Assembly (NCBI GenBank): GCA_009782955.1
Contig: WRIB01000022.1
Span: 1 to 41,282 of the forward strand
Direction: 5' to 3'
From: Treponema sp.
GTDB taxonomy: Bacteria > Spirochaetota > Spirochaetia > Treponematales > Breznakiellaceae
DNA length: 41,282 bases
Shown: positions 26,019 through 34,759 of the stretch, in pieces
Numbering within the stretch: the stretch's first letter is position 1
How the letters are laid out: every line of letters starts with the position of its first letter
Made by a program: the position numbers and the translations under genes
Notes under the pieces: generated by a model
Seen by the model: the letters and a program-made list of their open reading frames with translations, nothing else
Told to the model about the DNA's origin: nothing
Databases searched by the model: none

Positions 26019-27449
26019 ATGGATAATCTACATAAAATGAAAGATATTTCCAATACAATACCAAGTTTGGCGGAATGCCTTACTTATGCCGGCGGGACCA
26101 AGTACATGGTTGTTAAAGAAGGCGCCTTTGCCGAGCTTCCGCAGGTTCTTGGTTCTTATTTTTGTGAAAATAACAGCAAAAAATGTTTTACCGCCTGTTT
26201 TTCAGATAAAAACACGTATACCGCAGCCGGAAAAGCCGTGCAGGAAATACTGCAAACAGCAGGGATTCCTGTGGCGGAAAGCTATATTTTTGAGGACGAT
26301 ATCCATGCAGAGTATAAACATGTAGAAAAAATTAAAGCGATACTAAAAACTGTTCAGGAAAAAGCCGAATACGGAACACAAGCAATACTGGTACCTGTTG
26401 CCGTTGGTTCCGGAACTATCAATGATCTTGTTAAGCGTGCCGCTGATGAACTCTCCCTCCCCTATCTTTGTATTCCAACGGCTGCTTCTGTAGACGGTTA
26501 TACGGCATACGGCGCGGCACTGCTTAATGAAGGATTTAAGCAGACCATGTCTTGCAGAGCGCCAATAGCGGTAATAGCCGACAGTACTGTCCTCTCTGAA
26601 GCTCCGGCATATCTTAGTTCATCAGGTTTCGGTGATCTTGCAGGAAAGATCATAGCCGGTACAGACTGGATTATCGCAGACCATGTTTTTGAATTGGATG
26701 GCAAAGGAGAGCTCGCTCCCGGTACTGCTCCTATAGAAAATATTGCATGGTCAATGGTACAAAATCCCCTTAAGAACAATCTTGTTTCTTCGGTAAATGC
26801 TGTAAAAGGCGACAAAGATGCGGTAAAGATCCTCTTTGAAGCATTGGGAATAACCGGGTTTGCCCTGCAATACATGAAAGATTCGCGTTCCGTCTCGGGC
26901 TGCGAACATATGTGGAGTCATGTTTGGGAAATGGAAGAGCTTTGCATGGATGGTATCCCTGTTACGCATGGGCACAAGGTAACAATAGGTACCCTTGCAG
27001 GGGCCGCCTTTACCGAATGTCTCTTTAAGGAAAAACCTCCGCTCAATAAAACAGTTCCAAACTGGGCCGAACGTGAAGCTGTTGTACGCAATACTTTTGC
27101 AGCTCTGCCTCAAATTTTGCCATTGGTACTAAAAACGACTCAAGATAAATTCATCGGTAATACTGACAAGTTAATAAGGCTCAGAGAGGGAATCCTTGAT
27201 AATTGGGATAACATGAGAAACGATGTTTTTAAAAAACTTCTCCCTTATGCTGAGTTACGATCACTTCTGAAAGATGCCGGTTGTCCGGTAAGACCGGAAG
27301 CAATTAACCTGACCCGTGAACGGGTTATACGTTCTGCATATAAAGCCCATATGATACGCAAGAGATTTACCGTATTGGATCTTGCTTTTGAACTTGGTAT
27401 TTTTGATACGGTTCTTCAAAAAATGGAAATGTCAGATTATTTTGGCTAG
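26019..27449 (+). CDS. sn-Glycerol-1-phosphate dehydrogenase (AraM/EgsA family)
   Basis: The 476-residue protein belongs to the iron-containing/dehydroquinate-synthase-like dehydrogenases. Visible landmarks are GSGTINDLVK (130-139) for NAD binding, PTAASVDGYTA (153-163), and metal ligands at Asp206 in GFGDLAGK, His297 or His301 in CEHMWSH, and His317 or His319 in THGHK. Known members reduce dihydroxyacetone phosphate to glycerol-1-phosphate, the archaeal-type stereoisomer, also made by Bacillus AraM. It shares its 3' end with the radical SAM gene that follows. The start (ATG 26019 or ATG 26037) is uncertain, as neither has a good Shine-Dalgarno. Confidence 0.85.
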   Translation: MDNLHKMKDISNTIPSLAECLTYAGGTKYMVVKEGAFAELPQVLGSYFCENNSKKCFTACFSDKNTYTAAGKAVQEILQTAGIPVAESYIFEDDIHAEYKHVEKIKAILKTVQEKAEYGTQAILVPVAVGSGTINDLVKRAADELSLPYLCIPTAASVDGYTAYGAALLNEGFKQTMSCRAPIAVIADSTVLSEAPAYLSSSGFGDLAGKIIAGTDWIIADHVFELDGKGELAPGTAPIENIAWSMVQNPLKNNLVSSVNAVKGDKDAVKILFEALGITGFALQYMKDSRSVSGCEHMWSHVWEMEELCMDGIPVTHGHKVTIGTLAGAAFTECLFKEKPPLNKTVPNWAEREAVVRNTFAALPQILPLVLKTTQDKFIGNTDKLIRLREGILDNWDNMRNDVFKKLLPYAELRSLLKDAGCPVRPEAINLTRERVIRSAYKAHMIRKRFTVLDLAFELGIFDTVLQKMEMSDYFG

Positions 27450-28137
27450 TATTCCTGACTGCCGCCTGGTATTGCGAAAAACCAGCCTGATTGATTTTCC
27501 CGGCCTGATAAGCGCTGTACTTTTTTTTTCCGGTTGCAACCTTCGTTGTCCCTGGTGTCATAACCGGGAATTGGTATTGGGCAATAATGTAAACGATGAT
27601 TATATCAGTCTGGAACTTGCTTTAACGCACATAGAGAAACGGCGTAACGTACTGGGCGGCGTTGTTTTAAGCGGCGGTGAACCGGCATTATTTCCTGATT
27701 TGGGTCTTTTGATAACGCGCATAAAATCATTCGGTTTAAAGGTAAAACTTGACACCAACGGTCTTTTGCCCGGTGTGTTGGAATCATTAATCTGTTCGGA
27801 AAAAACCCGGCCGGATTATATCGCCATGGATTTAAAAACATCTCCTGATCGATACAGGGAATTGTTGCCGGTCAACAGCGTTTATTCTGTTGTAAACGGT
27901 GAAAAAACCAACAATCCCGGTGAAGCGATAAAACGAAGTATTACACTTATCCGTTCCTCTGGCATTAATCATGAATTCCGCAGCCTGACATTGCCCTCGC
28001 CGCCTGATAATAAACAAAAACCATTTTTTGATGAAAATGACAAAGCAGTTCTGGCAACATTGGTTGGCAGCAGCCAGTGGAATATCAGGCCTTTTGTGCC
28101 GGGAAATTGCGTGGATCCGTCATGGGACGCCCTGTAG
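27442..28137 (+). CDS. NrdG-like radical SAM activating protein
   Basis: With a TTG start at 27442 the protein has 231 residues, and the radical SAM cluster motif CNLRCPWC begins at about residue 32. KTSLIDFPG precedes it and GGVVLSGGEPAL follows, both typical of anaerobic ribonucleotide reductase activases of the ~230 residue type. An ATG at 27382 is an alternative start but would overlap the preceding gene by 68 bases. The TTG overlaps it by 8. The partner glycyl-radical enzyme is not in this window, so its target is unknown. Confidence 0.85.
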   Translation: MASIPDCRLVLRKTSLIDFPGLISAVLFFSGCNLRCPWCHNRELVLGNNVNDDYISLELALTHIEKRRNVLGGVVLSGGEPALFPDLGLLITRIKSFGLKVKLDTNGLLPGVLESLICSEKTRPDYIAMDLKTSPDRYRELLPVNSVYSVVNGEKTNNPGEAIKRSITLIRSSGINHEFRSLTLPSPPDNKQKPFFDENDKAVLATLVGSSQWNIRPFVPGNCVDPSWDAL

Positions 28138-28148
28138 TTGTGGAATTT

Positions 28149-29270
28149 TTATCGGCGATAAACGGCGGTGTGCATTTCTACATTAAAGGTCTTGAGTACA
28201 CATGTGCTTTTACCGTCAAAAAGACCCGTTTTTGTAAGGACATTCTGGAGATTTTCGACAACATCATGGGAAACAATAGTATCACAAAGTTCTCTTGAAT
28301 GTGATTCCATAGACTGTTCATTGTCAAAACCTGAGTAATTGCGCATTTCAAGATAATTATGAGTTGCCCCGCGGGCGCCGTTTTCCAGTGCAGTTCTGCG
28401 GAATACCTCTACTTCTTCTTCCTTTCCAATAAAGAAAAGTCCGTATGTATTAATTGTTTTTTCCTCGTGGACAGACCTGTGCCTGTTGGATCCAAGCCTC
28501 CGCCAGTCGCTCGAACCGTGGACTTCGTCCAGTGCAGCGATAACCTGTTCCATTGTCGCCGCATGGGTCCTCTTTCCCTGCCTAATCCGCAAGTTTACCA
28601 CCGGTGCATGGACAAAGAGCTTGTATAAAAAACCCTGACCGGGAACATCAAGACGGGCACGGGGAATAAGGGTTTTTTCCACAAGCTCCGCATCTGAACG
28701 CGGAACAACAAGCCAGAGAATCTCCTTTTCTATAGGAATTGTTATCCTTAATAACCCCAGTTTGTCTCTGACACCCATACCGGTACCAAAAAAAACAACC
28801 GGTACACAAACACCCAATTCAAGCATCGTTCTGGCAAGGGAATTCCCGGAGCCGCGGGGAACAATGCAGCTTATAAGGGCGTGTTCCTCATACTGGAGTT
28901 TGTCTGCGTTCCCGCAAACTCTTGTTAATTTTTCGATGTCGAAAGAAAGCGGAGTTCCCCGGCGGAGATCTATGTGCTGCGCCAGTATACAGCCTCTTCC
29001 GCCCATTTTAAGATCCGTCGTTTCGGTAATACGGTGCATTATTCCTTCTTCAAATACTGAAGGAACATAAAACCGGTAAATAAGCGCTCTTCTTTCTTCA
29101 AGCCTGGTACCCGGACGCAGTCCGAGAATGCCCTGATGATCAACCAGCGACATTTGTTTGGCATGCTGGACAAAAACTTCGGGTATGGCAAGGTCTTTAA
29201 GGCATTGATCCATGGTTTTGGCAATATTCATGTCAGCAACACAGATGATGCCGGAAAGCTTATTCTGCAT
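28149..29270 (-). CDS. PII-like signalling protein, apparently three tandem PII-like domains
   Basis: The start is ATG 29270, with AGAGG upstream; a GTG at 29276 is possible. The 373-residue soluble protein appears to hold three PII-like (ferredoxin-like) units. One spans about 5-105, with EEGIMHRITETTDLKMGGRG. The second spans 128-222, with GTGMGVRDKLGLLRITIPIE followed by KEI and, later, VPGQGFLYKLFV. The third spans 275-373, with GARGATHNYLEMRNYSG. These recall the T-loop region and the G-G sequences of GlnB/GlnK-type proteins, which normally have about 110 residues and work as trimers. It is coupled to the upstream DUF1538 gene (11-base overlap), so it probably senses a ligand and gates that transporter. 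Domain count is by eye. Confidence 0.65.
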   Translation of the reverse strand: MQNKLSGIICVADMNIAKTMDQCLKDLAIPEVFVQHAKQMSLVDHQGILGLRPGTRLEERRALIYRFYVPSVFEEGIMHRITETTDLKMGGRGCILAQHIDLRRGTPLSFDIEKLTRVCGNADKLQYEEHALISCIVPRGSGNSLARTMLELGVCVPVVFFGTGMGVRDKLGLLRITIPIEKEILWLVVPRSDAELVEKTLIPRARLDVPGQGFLYKLFVHAPVVNLRIRQGKRTHAATMEQVIAALDEVHGSSDWRRLGSNRHRSVHEEKTINTYGLFFIGKEEEVEVFRRTALENGARGATHNYLEMRNYSGFDNEQSMESHSRELCDTIVSHDVVENLQNVLTKTGLFDGKSTCVLKTFNVEMHTAVYRR

Positions 29271-31254
29271 AACCACCTCTTATTGCCCGTTTCGATTTTA
29301 CATTGTCGATAATTCCCGACACCAAAATCGCAATGATAGGAAAAACGCTCGCTGTTGCTACAATGCCGAAAGCACCATCCGCCCGCAGTGAGTCGCGTCC
29401 CAGCCCAAGGCCGGTTGTAATAATGATTGGAACAGCTATGGGACCTGTAGCAATTCCCGCAACATCCCACGCTATCGAGGAGAAATCCTCCGGTGCAATA
29501 ATTGTCAGTACCAACGCTATCACATAACAAGGTACAAGTATCCAGGTAAGATGAATACCTCCCGAAGGGAGCATATTGCTGAAAAGCACCCTTGCAAAAC
29601 CGACAGCCATGCCGCAGCCTACACCGATGGCCGCTATCATAATCAATTTTGATCGTTTGAAAGTACCTGTTGTCATTTCCTCAACGGTAACGGCAGTAAC
29701 GGCAAGGGCAGGCTCCGCAAAGATCGCAAGAAATCCCAAAAAGAACACGATTACCAAAATAACCAGATAAGCGCCGGTAATGCCGAAATTGGCAAACAAG
29801 GCGCGTTCAACGGGAATATGGGTATAAGTATTACCGGAAAGCATCCCTGGAACAAATTTTTGCTGAGAAGGTCCTTTTTCCCCTGGTATCCAGATATAGG
29901 TTTCCGGCCCGTCTTTTCCCGGAACAGTTATAAACGAATGAGTATCAACGCCTTTAAGCGTTACCGCTTCATTGACATGGGATGTTTCCGAATAAGTGTG
30001 CCTGAGGGAACTGCCCGCCTGCGAGCTTAGAGCGGTAATGCCCCCGGTCATTCCAATGTTAAGTGCAAACATTCCAATTGTGGCAAATACAATTCCCAGA
30101 ACGGCTACGTCAATGTTGAGTATCCTTTCGCGGGCAATCAGGGCAATGGCAATGATCAGTGCAAGGGCAAGCGGCAGTACCGCCAGCAATGCAGCGTGAA
30201 AGAATTCCAAAAGGGATCCTAAGCTGAATACAGCCGCTTCATCCTGTATCTGTCTTATGCCCGAAGATTGATTGAGGAAATTCCTGGAATAGTCTTCGTA
30301 GGCAAGATCACCGGAGCGAATCGCCTCTTCAGCCATTTTTACCAGTTCCTCTGTGCTTCCTGCTATATAGATCGCTTTTGTTCGTTGTTCTGCCTCGCCG
30401 GAAAAGAAAGTTGCCGCATCGGAAGGCATGGGTACTTTTGGTCCAAGTAACGCCGCCAAAAACAAAACACTTGCCACAGGCAGCGCCGAAGCCAGAGTAA
30501 CCAATCCCAGCCCGGAACTGTTTGCACTTTTTCCTCCGATCTTTGCCACACCAAGACCAAGCGCCAGTATGATCGGTACGGTAACCGCTCCGGTTGCCGC
30601 GCCCCCCGCATCCCAGGCAAGATTTACCACCGGGCGTAAAATCGGGTTTTGATCAAATACGCAGCTGACAACAAGAATAACCGGAATAATAATAAATACC
30701 GGCGGTTTAAACGCCCAGCCGAACATGAAGCGGAACACTCCCAGTACAACCGATAGACCCACTCCTATTGCAATTGCAGCCACGAGCCAGGAAGTGCCGC
30801 GATTGAGTAAAAGGTATAACAATGGTGCATTCCATGCCGGGATAATGCTTCCCTGGTGCTGCAATACGGCAACTGCCGGTTCCGCAAGAGTTGCTGCAAT
30901 ACCGATCACAATGGAAAAAACCGCAATCCCTGCGCCTCCTATTTTTGACGGCAGTCTCATTCCGCATTGTTCTCCAAGCGGCATAATCCCCAGAAAAAGG
31001 CCTTCCAGAAAAAACGACAAACCCAGAATCGCTGCGCCCACACAAAAACCAACCGATAATGCATTTTCCAGCGGCGCCCGTAAGACAAAATATTGGACAA
31101 TAACCAAAAAGACGCTGACCAGCAGCACCGCACTGAATTGTGGTTTTACCTTTGACAAGGCATAGGTTCCGATCAACGGTAACATCTGTCTGGGAGGCAG
31201 GACAATCTGCGGTTTTGGAAGTAATGTATTTTTTATTTTTTTTAGTAACTCCAC
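29260..31254 (-). CDS. Large internally duplicated DUF1538 membrane protein
   Basis: The 664-residue protein has roughly a dozen hydrophobic segments. Two halves share motifs. AWDAGGAATGAVTVPIILAL (214-233) in the first half matches AWDVAGIATGPIAVPIIITT (595-614) in the second, and an AEPA motif lies at 124-127 and 513-516. This is the DUF1538 repeat. Some DUF1538 pairs were reported as cation/proton antiporters (UmpAB), from memory. Long non-membrane stretches at about 275-345 and 405-490 split the repeats. The start is a GTG that overlaps the Memo-like gene by 13 bases; the Shine-Dalgarno is weak. The PII-like gene overlaps its end. Confidence 0.8.
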   Translation of the reverse strand: MELLKKIKNTLLPKPQIVLPPRQMLPLIGTYALSKVKPQFSAVLLVSVFLVIVQYFVLRAPLENALSVGFCVGAAILGLSFFLEGLFLGIMPLGEQCGMRLPSKIGGAGIAVFSIVIGIAATLAEPAVAVLQHQGSIIPAWNAPLLYLLLNRGTSWLVAAIAIGVGLSVVLGVFRFMFGWAFKPPVFIIIPVILVVSCVFDQNPILRPVVNLAWDAGGAATGAVTVPIILALGLGVAKIGGKSANSSGLGLVTLASALPVASVLFLAALLGPKVPMPSDAATFFSGEAEQRTKAIYIAGSTEELVKMAEEAIRSGDLAYEDYSRNFLNQSSGIRQIQDEAAVFSLGSLLEFFHAALLAVLPLALALIIAIALIARERILNIDVAVLGIVFATIGMFALNIGMTGGITALSSQAGSSLRHTYSETSHVNEAVTLKGVDTHSFITVPGKDGPETYIWIPGEKGPSQQKFVPGMLSGNTYTHIPVERALFANFGITGAYLVILVIVFFLGFLAIFAEPALAVTAVTVEEMTTGTFKRSKLIMIAAIGVGCGMAVGFARVLFSNMLPSGGIHLTWILVPCYVIALVLTIIAPEDFSSIAWDVAGIATGPIAVPIIITTGLGLGRDSLRADGAFGIVATASVFPIIAILVSGIIDNVKSKRAIRGGYAE

Positions 31255-32192
31255 ACAAAAGCCCCGTAACCTACAAAAGAATTCGGGATATCCTCGCCAT
31301 TTTCCATAGAAACATCTGCGCTGGTGCTGTAGGAGATAAGTTTTCCGGCGCTGTTAGCGTTGGCGCCGGATTTTTTATTTAACCGGACTTCTTCTGCAAA
31401 GCCCATAACACCCAAAACTGCTCCGGCTGAACAGGAAGAACATTCTTTATCTGCCCGTTCCAGTACTGTTTTGGGATCTCCTGCTTCGACGGCATCGATA
31501 AAACGTTTGTCGTTTATATTCTTTACCCAGTCAAGAGCTTCCTTGCCAATACCTTTAGGGCTGAATCCATAATTGGATCCGTAATGTGTTAAATCGGTAG
31601 AACCCAAAACAAGGAGTTTCCTATCCAAAGAAACGGCGGTTTTGGCCAGAGTTTTTCCCGCTTCAAAAGAAACCATATCTGCAGGAAACCTCAGCCAAAG
31701 AAGCCGGGCGTGCGGAAAAAAATATTTTATCATGGGAAGAAGGACTTCGACAGTATTATCGTTATACCGGTCTTCTGTAGTCTTTAAGCCGGGGATATTT
31801 CGAAGACCGACAATAAACTTTTTGCGCAGTTCATCATCTGTTTCCAGGTTTCCCAAAGGAGTAGAAACGGCGTCTTCCATCATAATTAGACAGGGCGCAT
31901 TACCGGGTAAATGGCCTCCGATAACAGCCACAGTATCGCATTGGTCAGAAAGTCCGGCAAGAGCTGCAACAGCCTGAGCGGCGATATTTCCGGAATAATA
32001 CCATCCTGCATGAGGGGCAACGGCAGCAAAAATCCCGCTAGTTTTCAAAATTTCCGGCCTAGCAATGGCAGATTCTTTGGATCCGGTTGTTTTTTTATCC
32101 AAATATTTATAGCTGTTAAGAAAATCATCAATTTTTGAAGTATTTTGAGGATACCAGCCCGGCGGAAGGCAGGATTTTCGCAAATTCATCAT
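31242..32192 (-). CDS. Memo-family protein (AmmeMemoRadiSam system protein B type)
   Basis: The 316-residue protein starts with SCLPPGWYP and then has APHAGWYYSGNIAAQAVAAL (about residues 57-76), IGGHLPG, LGSTDLTHYG and a C-terminal GYGAFV, as in Memo proteins related to class III extradiol dioxygenases. Family members use a metal centre with conserved histidines; the exact reaction in bacteria is not known. The other AmmeMemoRadiSam members (AMMECR1, radical SAM) are not next to it. It is the first gene of the trio with DUF1538 and the PII-like protein, and is divergent from the acidic signalling protein. Confidence 0.85.
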   Translation of the reverse strand: MMNLRKSCLPPGWYPQNTSKIDDFLNSYKYLDKKTTGSKESAIARPEILKTSGIFAAVAPHAGWYYSGNIAAQAVAALAGLSDQCDTVAVIGGHLPGNAPCLIMMEDAVSTPLGNLETDDELRKKFIVGLRNIPGLKTTEDRYNDNTVEVLLPMIKYFFPHARLLWLRFPADMVSFEAGKTLAKTAVSLDRKLLVLGSTDLTHYGSNYGFSPKGIGKEALDWVKNINDKRFIDAVEAGDPKTVLERADKECSSCSAGAVLGVMGFAEEVRLNKKSGANANSAGKLISYSTSADVSMENGEDIPNSFVGYGAFVWSY

Positions 32193-32222
32193 TTTAATCT
32201 AGCAGAAAAATAAAAAATCGTA

Positions 32223-32228
32223 TATAAT
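32223..32228 (+). promoter_or_regulatory. -10 element of the acidic protein gene
   Basis: A perfect TATAAT lies 18 bases before GTG 32247. No good -35 is visible at 16-18 bases upstream. If used, transcription would begin at about 32235, which favours GTG 32247 over GTG 32235 as the start codon. Confidence 0.4.
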
Positions 32229-32246
32229 AAGGCAGTGAGGAAAAAA

Positions 32247-33767
32247 GTGAGGAATAAAATCCCGGCTTTTATTGCGTTGTTTTGCATCCTGATATATGCA
32301 GGTTCTTTGGTTTATGGGGCATACCGTGTGTATCGCAGCGTTGTTAGCCAAAGGGAACTGGCCGTCAGAGAACTTGAAGGAATCCAATCCCGGATAACCC
32401 AAAGCGGTTCCGGTTTCTTTACTGATGCCTTCAGGGATGATATCCATAAACAATTGGGGGAATGCAATGCCCTCCAGGGGATAATTGTCACCGGATCCCA
32501 GGGTAATCTTGATTTTGAAAAAAAACCAGGCGCTGTAATTCGCAGGGATCCCAATCCCAGTTTTATTCCGCGTTTTGGACATTATTCGCTTCAACCCAGA
32601 CAAGTTGATATATCCGGCTTCAGGAATGTTAATATTCATTCAACATATAATGCCATTAATTTCACATATCTTGTTCATGTTTTGCGCCAGACCCTTATTG
32701 CAATTTTGGGCGCCCTTATTCTTTCCTTCCTGACAATGATGATCACAATACTCAGATCCCGCAGTAAAATATATGCCGGAACATCTTTTACCGAAGATGG
32801 TGAAAGCGCAGAAACCGGCAGTATGGATTATTCACCGGAATCTGATTTTTCTGAAAGCACGGATTTTTTATCGGATACAGATTCATCTTCACAGGATGAC
32901 TCTTTTGCGGAATCTGATTTTTCATATTCCGATCCTTTTGACGAACAGGAATCTGATACGAGCGGTGAATTTACAGAAGATTATCCGGATGATTTTTCCA
33001 TGCCTGAAGCTGAACAGACAACTACCGAAAGTTCCGGCGACCTGGACGATGATTTTGATATTCCCGACTTTGATGATTTTTCCGGCTCTGAACCGGCTCC
33101 TTCCGGCGATGACGATTTCCATTTGGATGATTTTCTTGATGAAGAAGACCTTTCGCTTCCTGTACCCTCCGCTGAGGCTGAAGAAGATACAGACGATTTT
33201 TCTCCGGATAGTGAAAGTACGGAAGAATCATCTTCAGTACCGCCCAGTCCAAACGGCCTTTATTCCCCCCGCAGTAATTTGGGCTGGGAAGCATATACAC
33301 AGGACAGGCTTGCCTCGGAACTTCACCGATGCGCTTCATCGGAACAGGACCTTGTGGTACTCCTTATGGAATGTGCAGACGGTGTAAACTGTGACGCAAA
33401 ACTTTACAAAAAAATAGCCGATGAAGCGATAGAATTGTTTAATTTACAAGACTTAACGTTTGAATACGGGAACAGCGGAATTACCGTTATTATTCCCAAT
33501 GCAGGCCTGGAACAGGGTATCAGCAAGGCAGAGTCATTCCATGCACGGCTCTTTAATACCTGTTTTGATTCTTTACATTCCAAGAATGATTTTCTTACCG
33601 GTATCAGTTCCCGTTCGGGCAGGCTTATTGAAGCAGACAGGCTTTTACTGGAAGCAAAAAAAGCACTGGAAAAAGCAAAGGTTGATCCCGGTTCGCCCAT
33701 TGTTGCATTTAAAAGCGATCCCGAAAAATACCGTGAGTATGTAAAGAAAAGTGCTTTAGGGGATTAA
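32247..33767 (+). CDS. Membrane protein with acidic linker and degenerate GGDEF-like domain
   Basis: GTG 32247 has GAGG 6 bases upstream and is preferred to GTG 32235, giving 506 residues. Membrane segments lie at about 5-24 and 149-171, enclosing an extracytoplasmic domain of some 120 residues. Then comes a low-complexity Asp/Ser/Glu linker (about 175-335) and a C-terminal domain of 150 residues. YGNSGITVIIPNAGLEQGIS stands where the GGDEF motif would be, and EADRLLLEAKKALEKAKVDPGSPIV resembles the end of GGDEF domains. Cyclase activity is unlikely without the motif. I infer a signalling scaffold or receptor. It is convergent with the DUF4340 gene, overlapping it by 4 bases. Confidence 0.7.
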   Translation: MRNKIPAFIALFCILIYAGSLVYGAYRVYRSVVSQRELAVRELEGIQSRITQSGSGFFTDAFRDDIHKQLGECNALQGIIVTGSQGNLDFEKKPGAVIRRDPNPSFIPRFGHYSLQPRQVDISGFRNVNIHSTYNAINFTYLVHVLRQTLIAILGALILSFLTMMITILRSRSKIYAGTSFTEDGESAETGSMDYSPESDFSESTDFLSDTDSSSQDDSFAESDFSYSDPFDEQESDTSGEFTEDYPDDFSMPEAEQTTTESSGDLDDDFDIPDFDDFSGSEPAPSGDDDFHLDDFLDEEDLSLPVPSAEAEEDTDDFSPDSESTEESSSVPPSPNGLYSPRSNLGWEAYTQDRLASELHRCASSEQDLVVLLMECADGVNCDAKLYKKIADEAIELFNLQDLTFEYGNSGITVIIPNAGLEQGISKAESFHARLFNTCFDSLHSKNDFLTGISSRSGRLIEADRLLLEAKKALEKAKVDPGSPIVAFKSDPEKYREYVKKSALGD

Positions 33768-34759
33768 GGTGTATGTAGAAAAAAATCCCTGTTGCGAAGC
33801 AGCCGTGTGGATGTTAACTGGGAAAAAATAAAAAGATACGGCTTACCATTAACCGATGTTAAACATCTGCCGTCTTCTGTAATATCTCCTGTTTTGAATT
33901 CCAGTGACGATCCGTCCCCCAATTCCATCCGAAATAAGGCAACAGCGGGAAAAGCATTGTTTATTTCTTCCATACTTTCCTGTTGCAGAGGAATTATATC
34001 TTCTCCCTGGGCTTCCAGGATTGCACGTATCCAATTTTCGGTTCTGGTTTTTTCGACTTCTGTAAAACTGCCATTGCCGCCGGCACTTAGAAGCCAATTA
34101 TCACCGCCGCGGGTTATTGTGTAGTCCTCATACGGAACCGGTGATATTTCTTCTCCCGTTCCGTAATAATCCTTAAAGTGAACCAGAACACGCTGAACCT
34201 GGGCAACGGATTTTTCGTCAAATAGCTTCAGGTTTAACCAGGAATTTTGTTCTCCGTTAACATAAGCACTGATAAGTCTGTCTCCGCTCCTGAATTCCTG
34301 CTCTCCGCGCTTGCAGAGAAACACAGCCCTGCCGGTAGAATCGTCTTTTCCTATCAGCAAGTCCAGAAGGGGAAGTCCTCCTCCGCCCCGTATTACAAGC
34401 CGTGTGGAGCCGTCAAGTCCCAATTCGGCATGACTTCTGCTGTTTGAACCCCTGCGCGGAAAAGCTCCGCGGGTACTAATAAGCCTAAAAAGATCATCTA
34501 CCCTGGCCTGCCTGGCAGGAACATCGACCGAACCAAAAGGAACAACCCAGACGCCGTTTTTAAAGACTATCTCCAGCCTTTCTTCCCCGCGGAATATTTC
34601 AATTCTGTCTGCTTCGTCCCGTGCACCGGCAGGAAGCCATGTAAAACGTTCGTTACGGGCATTTGTACGTGCCGGATCAAATACTATTGTCAGAATAAAT
34701 ATTATGGCCAAAAGAGCGGCCAGCGATCCAAGCAGTATAAGTTTCTTTTTATAGGGCAT
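33764..34759 (-). CDS. DUF4340-domain protein
   Basis: The 331-residue protein has an N-terminal membrane anchor (about residues 5-26, LILLGSLAALLAIIFILTIV) and a long soluble part, presumably outside the cytoplasm, with the DUF4340 pattern of repeated beta-rich units (WLPAGARDEADRIEIFRGEE near the start, and a second half with PVPYEDYTITRGGDNWLL). The function of the family is unknown. The gene is last in a four-gene ABC cassette and overlaps the GldG-like gene by 11 bases. AGGA lies upstream of its start. Its stop overlaps the convergent gene. Confidence 0.8.
   Translation of the reverse strand: MPYKKKLILLGSLAALLAIIFILTIVFDPARTNARNERFTWLPAGARDEADRIEIFRGEERLEIVFKNGVWVVPFGSVDVPARQARVDDLFRLISTRGAFPRRGSNSRSHAELGLDGSTRLVIRGGGGLPLLDLLIGKDDSTGRAVFLCKRGEQEFRSGDRLISAYVNGEQNSWLNLKLFDEKSVAQVQRVLVHFKDYYGTGEEISPVPYEDYTITRGGDNWLLSAGGNGSFTEVEKTRTENWIRAILEAQGEDIIPLQQESMEEINNAFPAVALFRMELGDGSSLEFKTGDITEDGRCLTSVNGKPYLFIFSQLTSTRLLRNRDFFLHTP

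Noticed and set aside
27442-28137. Radical SAM partner of the AmmeMemoRadiSam system
   Set aside because: It lies near the Memo-like gene but on the other strand, and its length and KTSLIDFPG motif fit an NrdG-like activase instead.
32773-33387. 204-codon frame overlapping the acidic linker
   Set aside because: It is the +1 frame of a low-complexity coding stretch. Its Ile/Pro/Arg-rich sequence is a by-product of the GAT/TCT-rich codons.
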